Position numbers and translations under genes: made by a program. A model generated the notes under the pieces. That model was not told the origin of the DNA. It worked only from the letters and a program-made list of their open reading frames with translations, and searched no databases. This document shows positions 32,338 through 45,645 of a stretch of DNA of 64,000 nt, one piece after another. Position 1 is the first letter of the stretch; every line of letters begins with the position of its first letter. The DNA is taken from positions 20,330,349 through 20,394,348 of the forward strand of contig CM055109.1 in NCBI GenBank assembly GCA_029204225.1, written 5' to 3'. Origin of the DNA: Diphasiastrum complanatum (Eukaryota > Streptophyta > Lycopodiopsida > Lycopodiales > Lycopodiaceae).

Positions 32338-33051
32338 TGTAGTGGGTTTCTTTCCTTGCCTAACCTGAATCCAAGATCTAGTCAATCTAGCATCAAAGAG
32401 ACGGAGTTAGTTGTCACGCGTAGGTTCGTTCCCATGAGAGCAATAGTATAGTTCAGATTTCAACATGAATGGAGGATCTAACACTAAGCATTAACACTAC
32501 ATCCATTAACCCTAAATCCACAACAATGATAGAAACTTACTCTTCTCTCTCTCCCTTTCTCTCTCACAAAAAGCATAAGAAATAGCAATCCCAATAATGT
32601 TCAAATCCAACAATTAGCAAATACCAAAAAAAGCATGAGGAATGGAGGAAAAGAGAGGAAGAGCAAGGACATTCATCAATCCATTTCTAAAGAGAACCAA
32701 TCTGCTTTATTGAAATGAGGAAATGAATATGAGGAGCAACTCGAGTTGGTCCCTTTTTATAGTAGAGAGGAGGACCCTGGCCTCTAAATCTTGTCGGTCC
32801 AGTCTTGCCTCTCTTTTTATTCAAATTTAAAAAAGTGTGGGAACCAATAAAGTTGGAGGGAAACTCAACTCTATTCACTAACTTGACATTTTGGCCCTGT
32901 GACATTAAAAGTCCCGCAAAAAGGCCTAAAGTCCTTTATTAACTTTCTAATTAATCAAATAACTATGTGATCATTGGGTTGGACTTACACGCGTAGGGTG
33001 CCAAATCCCTCTCACTTATTAACTAGGGTTAGGGTTGCCTTAGGGTCTGCA
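32338..33051 (-). repeat. 5' LTR of the non-autonomous element
   Basis: 714 bp, same ends and same internal landmarks as the left copy. TATA at 32752-32761, AATAAA at 32706-32711. On its right flank lies copia gag sequence. Confidence 0.85.
32752..32761 (-). promoter_or_regulatory. TATA box in 5' LTR
   Basis: TATAAAAAGG on the minus strand. This is the copy that would drive the element's transcript. Confidence 0.6.
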
Positions 33052-33690
33052 AGAAGAAATTAAAAAACCAGCCCAAGATCGACAAGACTCAAATGAAGTC
33101 TTTGACAAGAGACAACTACAACAAAGATACTTCTACTTGCCACTGTCACAAATCGGGACACACAATAGATAGAGACCCGACAATACCTTGCACACACTGC
33201 AAAAAGAAAGGGCATTCAGCATACGAATGCTGGCATAACCCAAAAGAAAAGCATAAAGCAGAAAAAACAAATGTTGCAGAATCATCGAAGGATGTTGAGA
33301 AGAATGACAATGCCTTCATGATTGTCGATGAGGCATCAACCAGCTACTCGGAGCATGACTACGAGATAGTCATCAACTCTGGAGCTACGTCACACATAAC
33401 CTGCAACAAAGTGTCTTGATCAACTACAAGACACTTGACAATGCAAGGACAATGATACTAGGCGATGGAAGCAGACACGATGTCGAAGGCATCAGAACTC
33501 TACAGCTACGTACACTGTCAGGACATGCAGAGCTTTGAGGAGCACTCTATGTACCTACACCGAGTAGAGATCTACTATCTATGTCGAGGATAACTGATCT
33601 TGGAATACGCGTCCTATTCGATGGGAACGTATGCCGAATAATCGAGCAAAAATCAAATAAGCTACTGACTATCGGGTCCAAACAAGAAAA
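33052..33690 (+). pseudogene. Copia gag zinc knuckles and protease fragment
   Basis: The plus frame reads a first, degenerate knuckle (CHCHKSGHTIDRD) and a second intact CCHC (CTHCKKKGHSAYEC), then the protease start YEIVINSGATSHIT, where the catalytic D-S-G has become N-S-G. After a stop at 33417 and further breaks it continues with LGDGSRHDVEGIRTL and LYVPTPSRDLLSMSRITDLG. The double-knuckle layout matches the copia element at 60732, so both are related. Both ends are abrupt. Confidence 0.75.
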
Positions 33691-33779
33691 GAGCCATCCA
33701 AGTCTGCTACGACTGGTCCTGTTAGTGGATCTTCAGGTTCTTTATACGTAGGTGAGTACCCTAACCCCATAGTTGAGTA

Positions 33780-34260
33780 AGGTAACTTTAGATGCATGAA
33801 GGAGTGGAAAGAAGCCCAAGCCCTAGATTAGGCTAGAGAAGCAGCCCGAGAGCAAGATCAACATCGGCCTGACGGTGCTAACGATCAACAGCCCACCGCT
33901 TCTACTTGCTCCCTAGTGAATCCTAGGTTACTACAGTTCATCCGTGAGACTGGACAGAATGCAAACGAGTATTCTAGTTTTGAAGTCCCTTTCCATAGCA
34001 AGAAAGAGAAAAAAGACCACATCGCTGTCCTAGTCGATCTGTTGAGAAGTGATGTTAGAATGCCCTTAGGCACCTTACTCAAGATGCATCCGACCCTCTA
34101 GGAATGATTGAAAACTTATATAGATAGACCAGGCAGTGAAAAACCAAAAGTGCACCCTACAAATCTGGTGCCAAGGTCCCAACCTATACATTCTCGTAGG
34201 AGATCATCAACAATTATAGGAACACTAGTCGTGGATCCATCAATCACTATATCCATTTGA
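33780..34260 (+). pseudogene. Ty3/gypsy gag-protease linker fragment
   Basis: A frame at 33916-34101 reads KKDHIAVLVDLLRSDVRMPL then GTLLKMHPTL, resembling the segment before the protease in plant gypsy polyproteins where a short leucine-rich phrase precedes the protease. Many stops. Probably the same element as the RT at 36190, before rearrangement. Confidence 0.4.
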
Positions 34261-34340
34261 CCTACAATAGCATTGCCTTGTGGGGCTCTACGGTTTTAAT
34301 GAGATCTACTTTCACTAGAGGCTCTCATGGACCTAGTGCT

Positions 34341-34604
34341 TCAAAATTTTGGTGCAATTTTGAAACAATCTGGATCTATATAATGAAGGAAATCTTCGTC
34401 CTTGTATTCTCGACCTTCTTCCAGGGTGAACACCTGAAGAACTTCATTTTTCTTTTCACTATAGACTCCTTGCAACGGGTCCAAGGGTATAGCCTCTAGG
34501 CTTATCATAAAAAGTGAAACTGAATCTTGATGGCCCTCACCAGATTTCTTCGCTGTCGTTCTATCTCTTGATCGAGATATCGTCCTCATCAGAAAATGGG
34601 TCAA
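34341..34604 (-). pseudogene. Unrecognised 87-codon minus frame in gypsy debris
   Basis: Reads MISLEAIPLDPLQGVYSEKK and VLQVFTLEEGREYKDEDFLH. It lies on the same strand as the inverted protease at 35225 and may be the linker that follows it, but no domain is recognised. Confidence 0.3.
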
Positions 34605-34844
34605 CAGCTAACCTTTGCTTGGGGGATTGTTCATTTGACAAAACATCAAATTGAAGACAATCGATTGTGGCTAAGACCTCGGTCTAGTTTACCACATTGA
34701 TTTGTGAATTATCATGTATGACGATCCTCCTCCATCGACGTCTGTCATCTATTTCGTCATCAGAGTGGACCGTAGTAGCAGAGCTTGAAACCATGGCTCG
34801 TTGGTCTGTTGGCTTCGTAATCCAGATATCAGAATCGATCTGCA

Positions 34845-35093
34845 CTGCAAAATCATGATTCTACAAATGCTTTTTTGATTTTGATGTCAAATCGCTCAGG
34901 TATTTTTATACTATCAGGTACACCGGAAAGTAAAAAAATGCATCTGATAAAATATCTAACATTCTCGCTCGAAAAAATGAACAAGTCTGTTTTGTTATGC
35001 GCCACAACAGGTGCAGCTGCATCTAGGCTTAGTAAACGTGCATTAACAGTGCACAACTTATTGTTGATCCTTGTTAATGCTATAGATATATAA
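34845..35093 (+). pseudogene. PIF1-like helicase fragment (possible Helitron remnant)
   Basis: The plus frame reads STNAFLILMSNRSGIFILSG then TPESKKMHLIKYL, NKSVLLCATTGAAASRL and ALTVHN. This is the order of PIF1-family helicase motif I and Ia (G-x-x-G-x-GKT, then V-L-x-x-A-T-x-G-A-A-S, then TxH). The Walker A lysine region GTGKT has become TPESKK, so ATP binding is lost. It sits between pieces of a gypsy element. Plant PIF1-like fragments most often come from Helitrons; no Helitron end was seen. Confidence 0.6.
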
Positions 35094-35224
35094 AAATTGG
35101 TGCCTACTGACATGCGTTACAAAACAATTTAATACTTATTGTTGATATCATTATTGTAAAAGAAATGTCTATGATGACTGCTCAAACATTACAACTTGTC
35201 ATACAACAAATAAATCAAATAAAA

Positions 35225-35640
35225 TTAAATCCATATCATATGTCTTTTTAAAAATTTCACCGTGTTATATGATACAATTCTGTCCCAGTCGTGAAGAGCT
35301 TGTGACGTTCGGAGCCACGGTCTATCTAGCAGGACACTATAGGATTGGGAAAAATCAAGCAAGTCCAAGACTACGAAATCTAACGCGAAGCGAATTCTGG
35401 CTACTTTGGTATGTGCATCATTGGCTATGCCTAAGGGCTTCACACTAGACTGGTCAACGAGTTTGATTGTAAAAGGAGTGCTTACCATGCGAGTAAGACC
35501 CCATTCGTGATAAAGCTTGGAGGAAATAGTCTTCACTCCGGATCCTCCATAAACTATGGTTGATTCTTTTGGAAATCCATGATCCGTGATCGGGTTGGCA
35601 TCCTTCTCCCAACCCACACCTACTTGGTGGACTGGTTGTG
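35225..35640 (-). pseudogene. Ty3/gypsy aspartic protease, inverted relative to its RT
   Basis: A 130-codon minus frame with VYGGSGVKTISSKLYHEWGL (the catalytic D-G-G/S-G has become Y-G-G-S-G), TIKLVDQSSVKPLGI, FVVLDLLDF and SVLLDRPWLR, all typical of the retropepsin domain preceding RT in plant gypsy polyproteins. The RT of the same type lies 550 bp to the right on the opposite strand, so this block has been inverted or comes from a second copy. Confidence 0.7.
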
Positions 35641-35744
35641 ATTTCTCTACTTCTTTGTCCCTGGAGGACGAAGCTCTTTATAAGCTAGAAATCTCGTTAT
35701 GGGACATTAGCATAAAGATGGTAAAAGATCCGACCCCTGATTCA

Positions 35745-37053
35745 TGATCAGAATCGCCAACAAACGCCACCGGGAGAATCTCTGAAGGAAAAAGCTCTGA
35801 TCACCTTCGCAGATCTAGGTATGAAACCATCAAAGAGCTTCAAAAAACTTGACCGTACTCTGAAAAGATTAGGTATCGACAACCAACCACCCGCCAGTCC
35901 GCTCCGAGAATGTGAACCCCTATATAAGACAAAAACTGCTGAGTGGAAGGCTAAGAGTGATAAAAGAGGAATCAAGACCGAGTTGATGACCAAACAGGAG
36001 TTACAAGAGATAATCTGGGAAGACGCCATGTACCACAATATCTCAAGGATTACGAGATGGATGAAGTGGTAGTGGTTATGGCCAGGGCAAAGAGAGAACC
36101 CTTAGAAGAAACCTCCCAAGGAGCCAATGTTTATGAAGGTCCTACCCATACGAAAGAGATAGATCTGGCTGAAAAGGGGAAGAAAGTCATATGGTATCAG
36201 TAGGGGAAGACGTGGAGGGAGAGGAACTCAAGGATCTCAAGGCACTTCTCCACAAATACCGCGATTGTCTTGCTTGGAATTACGTTGAGGTAAAGGGCAT
36301 ATTGCCAGACGTAGTGGTTCACACCATTCCACTGGCTGATGGTGCAAAACCCACAATTAGTAGGCCTTATAGGTCCAATCCACACTACGCCCAGCTGATC
36401 CAAGAAGAATTGAAGAAGCTTCTAGAAGTAGGATTCATCTACAAGATGGAACACACTGATTGGGTATCACTTATCATGGTTATACCTAAGAAAAATGGAA
36501 AACTCAAAATTTGTGTGGACTACAAGAAGCTGAATGTCGTAACCAACAAGGACCATTTTTCCTAATTTTTACGAAAAATGTGTTAGAGAGAATAGCTAGA
36601 GCAGAAGCCTACAATTTTCTGGATGCATTTAGTGGCTATAACCAAGTGCAGATAGCCCTAGAAGATCAGCACAAAACTGCCTTCTCCACTGAGTGGGGAA
36701 CATACACCTACAAGGTTATGCCATTTGGATTATGTAACGCTCCCAACACTTTTCAACAAGTAATGAGTTATGCCTTCAAGAATTTTCTTCGAAAGTTTCT
36801 TGAAATATTCATGGACGACTTGTGTGTCCACTCCTCTAGAGCCCAACATCTAGCTTGCCTAGATAAAGTGTTCATCTAGTGTCGGCATATCCCTAAACTC
36901 GGCCAAATGCCAATTTATGGTCACGCACGACATAGTGCTAGGCCATGTAGTTTCAAGGTGTGGTATCGCCACTGACGTCGACAAGATCTGCATAATACTT
37001 GCATTGCCTGAACCTGGAACTGTACGTGAAGTATACATCTTTATGGGGCATTA
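35745..37053 (+). pseudogene. Ty3/gypsy linker and reverse transcriptase, frameshifted
   Basis: Plus frames at 35821-36072, 36191-36565 and 36511-36879 give: a basic linker (MKPSKSFKKLDRTLKRLGID), DLKALLHKYRDCLAWNYVEV, TISRPYRSNPHYAQLIQEEL, SLIMVIPKKNGKLKICVDYK, FLDAFSGYNQVQIALEDQHK, VMPFGLCNAPNTFQQVM and the catalytic position IFMDDLCVHS (M-D-D for Y-x-D-D). In a further frame GISLN and VTHDIVLGHVVSRCGIATDV continue to about 37053, where similarity stops. RNase H and integrase are missing. Confidence 0.8.
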
Positions 37054-39035
<1,982 letters not shown>

Positions 39036-39038
39036 TCC

Positions 39039-40421
39039 ATGGAAATATTCAACATGGACAGATTTGATGAGCAAAAGTTGGTTCAAGGACAACCATTTCC
39101 TTTGCTGATTCTTCCTCACAATATCTCCAAAAAGGATCTCCAATCTTTGGCATGTGCCATTGAGCAAAATAGACAATGGCTTAATGATTGCTTGCTACAA
39201 TGTAGAGCAATTCTATTTCGAGGATTTGAGCTAAAAGATGCATTGGACTTTGAGAAAATCGTGAAGGCTTTTGGCTACACTGAACATAATTATGAGGCTG
39301 GGGAAGATCAGAGAGAGACTGTAGTTGGCGTGTCCTAACTGTCAACTTCTCCTCTTCAATAGTGTTATCTTTCCACAATGAGATGGCTTATGTAATCTCT
39401 TATTGCTTTCTTGCTTGCATTTCAAGATTCAACTCATTTCTTTAGATTAATAATAGTCCTCTTCCTCTTCAAGTGCATAACAAGAATGCATCAGGCTTGA
39501 TCTCTTCACTTCTTGTTATCGTATTCATGGTTCTTGCTTTGCTTGTTAGCTAGATGAATAATTTACACTAGATGTTATTGTAAGCTCTTTTTGGCATAAT
39601 ATTAACCAAGGATGTTGAGCCTCGGGATTATATTGAGACTAATTTTTACTTGCCTTACATGCAACTTGACTCCTATCCTGACATACTCATGTTCTATGCA
39701 ATGTGGAACCTGCAATGGGAGGCAACACTCCCATAGTTTCAGGCCTTTGTGTGCTTGAGAGATTGAGACAAGAATGACCGGATTTTGTTGCCAAGCTGAG
39801 AGAGAAAGGGGTGACATATGTGAGATACTATGAGGCAAAGGACAAACATAAAGCTATTGCAAGGTTAGAGATTATAGTGTTTGTCTACATGGCACATTAC
39901 AAGCTTATCTAGGACTCAAATTTCCATATAGTTGCATGCATATTGTTGTTGATCGTATCATTATGGTCTAATGAAACTTTAAATTATGTTGTTAATCAAA
40001 TAATGCTAGTGTAATGAAACATTTTTTGGTTGTTGCAATTGTCATTGCTTCAGGTCAAAAAAGACAACCTCCACAACATTAGAATTTTTACCAAATGATT
40101 GAGACTTTTGTGCCACGTGCGGGGATAGCCAAGGAAGTAGGAAGTGGCTTGGAGGTGTTCTTCAATTCCATGGCAATGGTGTACTTGTGGAAAGGCACTC
40201 ACAAGCTATGCTTTGGGGATGGATCTGAGATGCCAGTAGAGGCTTTGGATGCTTATCTGCGCATATTAGAAGAGAAAAAAGTATCATTTCCATGGAAGAA
40301 AGGAGATGTACTGGTGTTGGATAACATTGCAACTATGCATGCTAGGGAGGAGTTCAAGCCTCCAAGACTTATTATTGCCTCTCTTTGCAATAGAATGAAT
40401 ATTTCATATCTGAGGTGCTAG
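39039..40421 (+). pseudogene. TauD/TfdA-like 2-oxoglutarate oxygenase (clavaminate synthase-like), broken
   Basis: Three exon-like blocks resemble plant clavaminate-synthase-like proteins of the TauD family, non-heme Fe(II)/2-oxoglutarate oxygenases of unknown substrate. Block 1 (39039-39391): MEIFNMDRFDEQ, CRAILFRGFELKDALDFEKI, then after a one-base loss near 39327 the Fe-site SFHNEMAY (H-x-E), donor GTAATC. Block 2 (39659-39863): MQLDSYPD, then after a one-base loss near 39697 GGNTPIVSGLCVLERLRQ, TGA at 39775, and LREKGVTYVRYYEAKDKHKA; its left splice site lacks AG. Block 3 (40054-40421): FNSMAMVYLW, FGDGSEMPVEALDAYLRILE, PWKKGDVLVLDNIATMHARE (distal Fe ligand H) and KPPRLIIASLCN (2-oxoglutarate arginine). 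A middle exon is missing. Frameshifts plus stop suggest a pseudogene, unless they are sequencing errors. Confidence 0.82.
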
Positions 40422-41237
40422 AACATTCTCATTTGCAATATACAAGTCTAAGGTTTCTTCATTCTCATCTCTCTTTCTCTCTTGTTTTCTTTTCTATTCT
40501 ATGTTTTTCTCCTCTTGGTCTCATTCTCTCCTTTCTGATCTCTATGTTTTTGAGTTGTCATTGGCTTTTGATTTTTTCTCCATACTCTCCTCTCCATTCT
40601 CTTTCCCACAACATCTTTATCACATCTCTAACTGTCTTTCAAGCTCTCAAACTATGGTGGTGGTTTTTAGCAGTATGTAGCTAGGTACAATAGTTTGACA
40701 CTTTATTTCTTGCTTTGTGGTGTTTTAATGTAGATCATGTATTATTTGTTGTGAGTTTGAGCATTCTCATAGTAATTCTAACTCTTCTCTTGTGTTAAAT
40801 TACACTTTTATTGTAAATAACATCTTTTGTGCATAAACTTTTAGTAGATTTTCTACTTCTTTTGATTAGATTTATGCAAGATGGGCTCCATAATACCTCT
40901 TTATTGAATCAAATCATTTCACAATATGCTACACAACAGCAACAAACAATGCATCATTTTTGCAAGCTCTCAATTTCTTGAAATAACCCTACAACACTAA
41001 AAATGAAAATGTCGTGGGCATACCACAAAAGCCTTGAGATTATTGTGGTGTTTTGAGACTTGTAATATTTGACGTGAGAAACGATAAGAATGGATGAAAA
41101 ATATATGGTCGTTTCCTAACTTTACAATGTTGTGTAGTAATTGAAATGTTTTTTAATGTCTGGAAATGTCTGGTTTGTGTCGTGCTTTGTGTGTGATACT
41201 CGGCTGATGCTTTTAGTGCTCAACGGTGTGTGCCTAT
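40422..41237. other. Non-coding stretch after the TauD-like gene
   Basis: T-rich sequence to about 40850 could be 3' untranslated region. No motif or repeat identified beyond that. Confidence 0.35.
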
Positions 41238-41835
41238 TGTGTGCGGAAGTGCTACACTATGCATTCAATCACAGGACCTAGATATGTGGCTATCAATCAC
41301 AAATATTACAATAATCAATCAGACAAACAGATGTAACCCAAGAATCACAATTGGAAGAACGAAATGTATTTTGTATTTTTGCTTTGCCAGAGAGTGAGTC
41401 GACAGTGTCTCGCGCATTGGCAGCCTGACGCTCATCTTACAATTTTGTATCTGCTACTTGCAGATCTCTATTCATCCATTCTATTGAATACTTCTATTCT
41501 AAATTTTAACCTATACTTATGTCCCACCAGGTGAGATTACAAGATAAATTAACTGAACATTACAAGAGAGGTTTATGCTAAATCATTGGCTAACTATGTC
41601 TCTCTCGTAACGTCACTATTATGGCTGAGCGTAATAGTTTAAAGTTTTAGGCCTGACGAGCCATGGTTCAGATGGTTCGACTTGCCCAACTATTCGTTCT
41701 GCTTGATGTCTGTCTTCAGCCTTGGGTGGGGGTGTCATCGACTACCAACCGTCATTTCGGTGTCGTCGACTACCGATATGTCGGCCCCTTCGGGGAATGC
41801 CAGAGAATGGTTGCACAAGTTCACCATCTCCAACA
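41238..41835 (-). mobile_element. 3' LTR (598 bp) of minus-strand copia element B
   Basis: Minus-strand reading starts TGTTGGAGATGG at 41835, directly after a purine tract, and ends GCACTTCCGCACACA at 41238, giving TG...CA ends. The first 35 bases recur at 30573. It lies about 160 bp beyond the RNase H end of copia B, as expected. No 5' copy remains. Confidence 0.65.
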
Positions 41836-41847
41836 CTCCTTCTTGAA
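41836..41847 (-). other. Polypurine tract of copia element B
   Basis: The minus strand reads TTCAAGAAGGAG directly before the LTR start. Confidence 0.6.
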
Positions 41848-41989
41848 CAATACAACCTTTTCTGTTTATCTTATTCCAATTGATTTGTTGTGTTTTGTAA
41901 ATAGTGGCTTGTCTAGCGGCTTGGTCAGCAAATCACAATCATGTCTTCTGATTTTATGTATTCGACACTGAGCTCTCCATTCGAGATCA

Positions 41990-43375
41990 GATCTCAAATA
42001 TGATGGTACTTCATAGGTATGTGTTTGGTCTTTGAGTGAAACACTGGATCCTGGGCCAAGTAAATGGCACTATGAGAATCCATCTTCATGATGGAAGGGT
42101 CTTCGTGCCATATGCCAATTGCTTCCAGCATCATCTTTAACCACATCACCTCATTCGCCACCTTCGATGCTGCCACATATTAGGCTTTGCATGAGGATCG
42201 AGCCACTAGTGCTTGCTTATTGCAGGTCCAACTCATCGCTGCTCTGCACGCTATCGAACATCCACATCTTATGGACTTGGTCATTTTTGCAGCTCGCCCA
42301 GCTTGCATTACTATAGTGTTGCAGCATAAATTCATCTTCTACTTTATAGATCAATCCCAAATTCTAGGTGCCTTTTAGATATTGCAATATTCATTTTGCC
42401 ATCAACCAATGTTGCATGCCAAGATTGGAAGAGAATTGGCTGAGTGAGTAGACAGAGAATGCTAGATCGGGGGCCTTGTACAGATTGTAAGGTACATCAG
42501 ACTACCGATCATATTTTGATATGGCATTTGCTCCATCTCCTGCCTCTCTTCATCTATATCTGGATAATTATGCTTCGATAATCTAGCTGTGGCTATCATT
42601 GGTGTTGTCTTTTCTTTGCAATCGATCATTCTGTACTGTTTCAATACTTTTTTGCATATTTTGATTGGTTCAGATGCATAACTGCTCTTGTTCGGTCTCT
42701 TTTGATTTGCAGCCCCAGACATTTCATCGTTTCTCCTAAATCTGTGACCTCATAGTTTACAGATATCTGACTCTTTGTTTCATTAATCAATATCAGACAA
42801 CTTTCTATCATCAGAGAGTCATCTACAAATATTGTTAGAATCACAAACTTCTTTTATATTCTTTCCATATAGACATTATAGTCTAGTTGTGTAAGAGTGA
42901 AGCCTAGAGACTTCAGAAGACTGTCGAGCTTCTTGTACCAAGCTCGTGATGCCTGTTTGAAATTATAGATATTGATGTAGCCTACAGGCATAGTCTCGAT
43001 TGTTCGGGTCTTCGTATCCTTTAGGCTGTTTCATAAAGATTTTTTCATCTAGGTCTCCTGGAGAAAGGCTATCTTTACATCTATCTTGTGTACTTCTAGA
43101 TCATATTTTGTTGCATAGGCGAGGAGTAGTCAGATGCTCGACATATTGACCATCGGTGAGTATGTATCGAAATAGTCGACGCCATACCTCTATGTGTAGC
43201 CCTTGGCGACAAGTCGCCTTGTATCGTCCAACACTTCCATCTGATTTCAGCTTTCTTTTGTATACCCATTTGTAGTTGAATTTTTTCTTTCCTTTGGGAA
43301 GTGGCTCAAGTGTCCACGCCTGATTCTGCTTCATCAGTTTGATCTCCTCTGACATTGCTTGCTTGCAAAATTCTC
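41990..43375 (-). pseudogene. Copia element B: reverse transcriptase and RNase H
   Basis: Frames on the minus strand, from right to left, give copia RT and RNase H: NQAWTLEPLPKGKKKFNYKW then VYKRKLKSDGSVGRYKA (about 43340-43240), TIFVDDSLMIES (F-V-D-D active site, about 42830), VTDLGETMKCLGLQIKRDRT, YQNMIGSLMYLT and, at 42176-41994, ANEVMWLKMMLEAIG and PVFHSKTKHIPMKYHHI of RNase H. Several stops and shifts; no long frame remains. Confidence 0.8.
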
Positions 43376-44530
43376 CTTCTGGATTCTGGATAGCTTCCAG
43401 ATATGTCGTCGTCTCTTCAGTGTAGTTGCAGTATTCGACATGTGTGTCTTCACTCCACTGAAGATTGTCGATGTATCAGTCAGGAGAACTTCTTATTCTT
43501 GTCAACCTTATTGGTCCAATTTGTCATTGCTAGTGTGTGTGTTTTTCGATTTCTTTGATAGGTTGGTTTCCGCTTCCTCTAGAGTTTGTGGGTTGACATT
43601 CTGATTCGATGTCTAGCCTTGAACTCCCTCTTCAATCGGTAGTATTGTGAAGATTTCATGGCCTTTTGATTCTTTCATTCCATGAAACGTCGATTCGTCA
43701 AATTTCACATCTCCTTCTTTGAGGTTGGATTAGAGAGTCGGTAGATCTGTGATCTGTTCGAATATCCAACTATGATTGTCTACTCCGACTTTTCGTCGAG
43801 CTTACTTCTTTTTTCTTTTGGTATGTGCATGTATGTTGCACATCCAAACACTCGTACATACAACAGATCGGGCTTCTGACCTGTCCATATTTCGTATGGT
43901 GTCTTGTCTTCCAGTGTTGTCATTGTTGATCTATTTTGTAGGTGTACATCAGTTGCAATTGCCTTGGCCCAAAACTAACTTGACAACTGTGCTTGTGCCA
44001 TCATGCATTTAGCTCCTTCAACAAGTGTTTCTTCTTTCTGCTACACCATTATATTGTGGTGTATAGGCCGGTGTGAACTGATGTTCGATTCCTCTGTCCT
44101 GGCAGAAGCTTGAGAACTCCTTGCTTGAATACTTGCCTCCATTGTCGGACCTGATAGTCTGCAATTTCTTTTAGGTGTGTCTTTCTGCAAATTCCACAAA
44201 TTCTTTGAAAGCATCGAACACTTTTGATTTTTTCTTTAAGTAGTATATTGTCGTCATCCTGCTATAATTATCAATGAAAGTGAAAAAATATTGCGATCTA
44301 AAGAGAGAGTCGACTTTCATCGACCCATAGACATCTGAGTGATCAAGCTCAAGAATGTTCTTGGCTCTTTTTCCTTCATGTACAAATGGACTTCGATGCT
44401 GTTTACCCTTCTGACAGGCTTCTTAGAAGTTAACGGACTCTGGACTTGTGATCTTTAGACCACTTACTAGCTCTTTTATGCTCATGTCATAGAGACTCCT
44501 CATATTCAAATGATACATTCTTCTATTCTA
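43376..44530 (-). pseudogene. Copia element B: integrase
   Basis: The minus-strand frame-shifted translation shows the rve core: DHSDVYGSMKVDS, YFFTFIDNYSRMTTIYYLKK (first D), TIRSDNGGKYSSKEF (second D) and TPQYNGVAERRN (E) between about 44470 and 44040. All three acidic residues can still be read, but stops interrupt the core, and the C-terminal part toward 43376 is only faintly recognisable. Confidence 0.78.
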
Positions 44531-45250
44531 GAGATGATTTTTGCTTTCAGATGCATTCAATATGCTATCATAGCTATTGATAATTTTGGCTTGGTACTCT
44601 CCAACCACACTCATCAAATGCAGAGGGGCAAAGACTTCTCCTTGCTTCTCCTGTCTATTTGGACACGTGAGATATGGGTGTCCTTCCTTACCCGCAATCC
44701 CGGCAAAGAGACACAAAGTTGCCTTGAGGCTTGTTAGGGCACTCGGCGATTCTATGGTTTTCTCCACATCCGAAACACTTGATGGGAGCTCTATATCCTG
44801 TACCTTTGAGCTGATTGGCATAGATTGGTATTAAGTCTACATTCGCGCCATCTATGAAATGCACTGGAATGGAGTCCTGCGCTTCTCCCTCGGGATAGTA
44901 GGGTTCTTTGGTCAGTGGTTGCAGATTTCGTACTTCTAAATCTTGGGTTTTGGGAGAATGGGTGGTAATACCAATCTAGGCGGCGGTTGGGGTAGGGCAC
45001 CTTGATGGTGTGCCAATGGAGCAGGGTGTGGAGCTGGTCGGACTGCTTGGGTCCTGAGATTGTAGCGGCATTCGGCTGTGTCATGTTGCTCATATTACAA
45101 ATATGGCAGTATCGTGCAGGTTGCTCTAACATCTACCTCAACAACTGCAGACACTCATTTCCTTTGTGGTTGCCCTAGCAGTGTGGACACCAGGTGGTTT
45201 CTCTCCTTGGATAAGCGTGGGTAGGGCCTGGTTGCATGCCTTTCAGCTTT
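44531..45250 (-). pseudogene. Copia element B: gag end
   Basis: Minus frames at 44528-44821 and 44791-45132 contain knuckle-like text: GKEGHPYLTCPNRQ with cysteines displaced by a shift, and YCHICN with a preceding CPHC...GNHKGNEC at about 45190-45110. The 5' half of gag and the 5' LTR are absent: an LTR of another family abuts at 45262. Confidence 0.5.
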
Positions 45251-45261
45251 TGGTCTAGTCC

Positions 45262-45645
45262 GCTAGTAAGCGAGACACGAATTCGTGGGAGCACTGTATT
45301 TCTCTCACGTCAATGCATTGCGTGGATTTGCATGCAATGCTTGAAGAATCAGAAAAGTCAATAGATGATTTTGTAGCCGTTGCGCACATATCACTCTTAT
45401 CATGTCTGATCTTGAATGAATTACTGTCTGCTATCATTTGTGTATCTCATTCATTCATTTTTATCAATTCCACATATTGTTGAATTTTGTTGAATGTTGT
45501 GTTAATCTAAAACATAGACTAGCAGTGCCTGTCTACATTCTGGAGGACTATAGGAATGATATAGCTGGTAGTTACTAGCAATCATATATGAAATCCATCC
45601 GAATTGTTTTATTTATCATTTGTTTCATGCTCGCGATTGTCATCA
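45262..45645 (+). mobile_element. LTR fragment (384 bp), same family as the LTR at 60235
   Basis: GCTAGTAAGCGAGACACGAA to ATTGTCATCA matches 60235-60619 along its whole length with roughly 10 percent mismatches by eye. The right edge (45645) is the true LTR end, because the 60 kb copy is followed by a primer-binding site. It lies inside the integrase of copia A on the opposite strand. The left edge coincides with the loss of similarity in both copies' flanks, so this is a truncated LTR rather than a clean solo LTR. Confidence 0.75.

Larger units (their letters stand above)
30608..33051 (-). mobile_element. Structurally complete non-autonomous LTR element, 2444 bp
   Basis: Two direct 714-bp LTRs (30608-31321 and 32338-33051) with about two dozen mismatches by eye (about 3 percent), a tRNA-Asp-type primer-binding site just inside the right LTR and a polypurine tract just inside the left one, so the element is on the minus strand. 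The 1016-bp interior has no gag or pol motif on any frame and consists largely of 208-bp tandem repeats. This is the build of a TRIM- or LARD-like passenger that would need gypsy proteins in trans. Flanking 5-mers (CTCTG left, AGAAG right) do not match, so no target duplication is visible. Confidence 0.85.

Noticed and set aside
41663-41971. 102-codon plus ORF over the copia B LTR
   Set aside because: It overlaps LTR start, polypurine tract and RNase H tail of the minus-strand element; a shadow frame.
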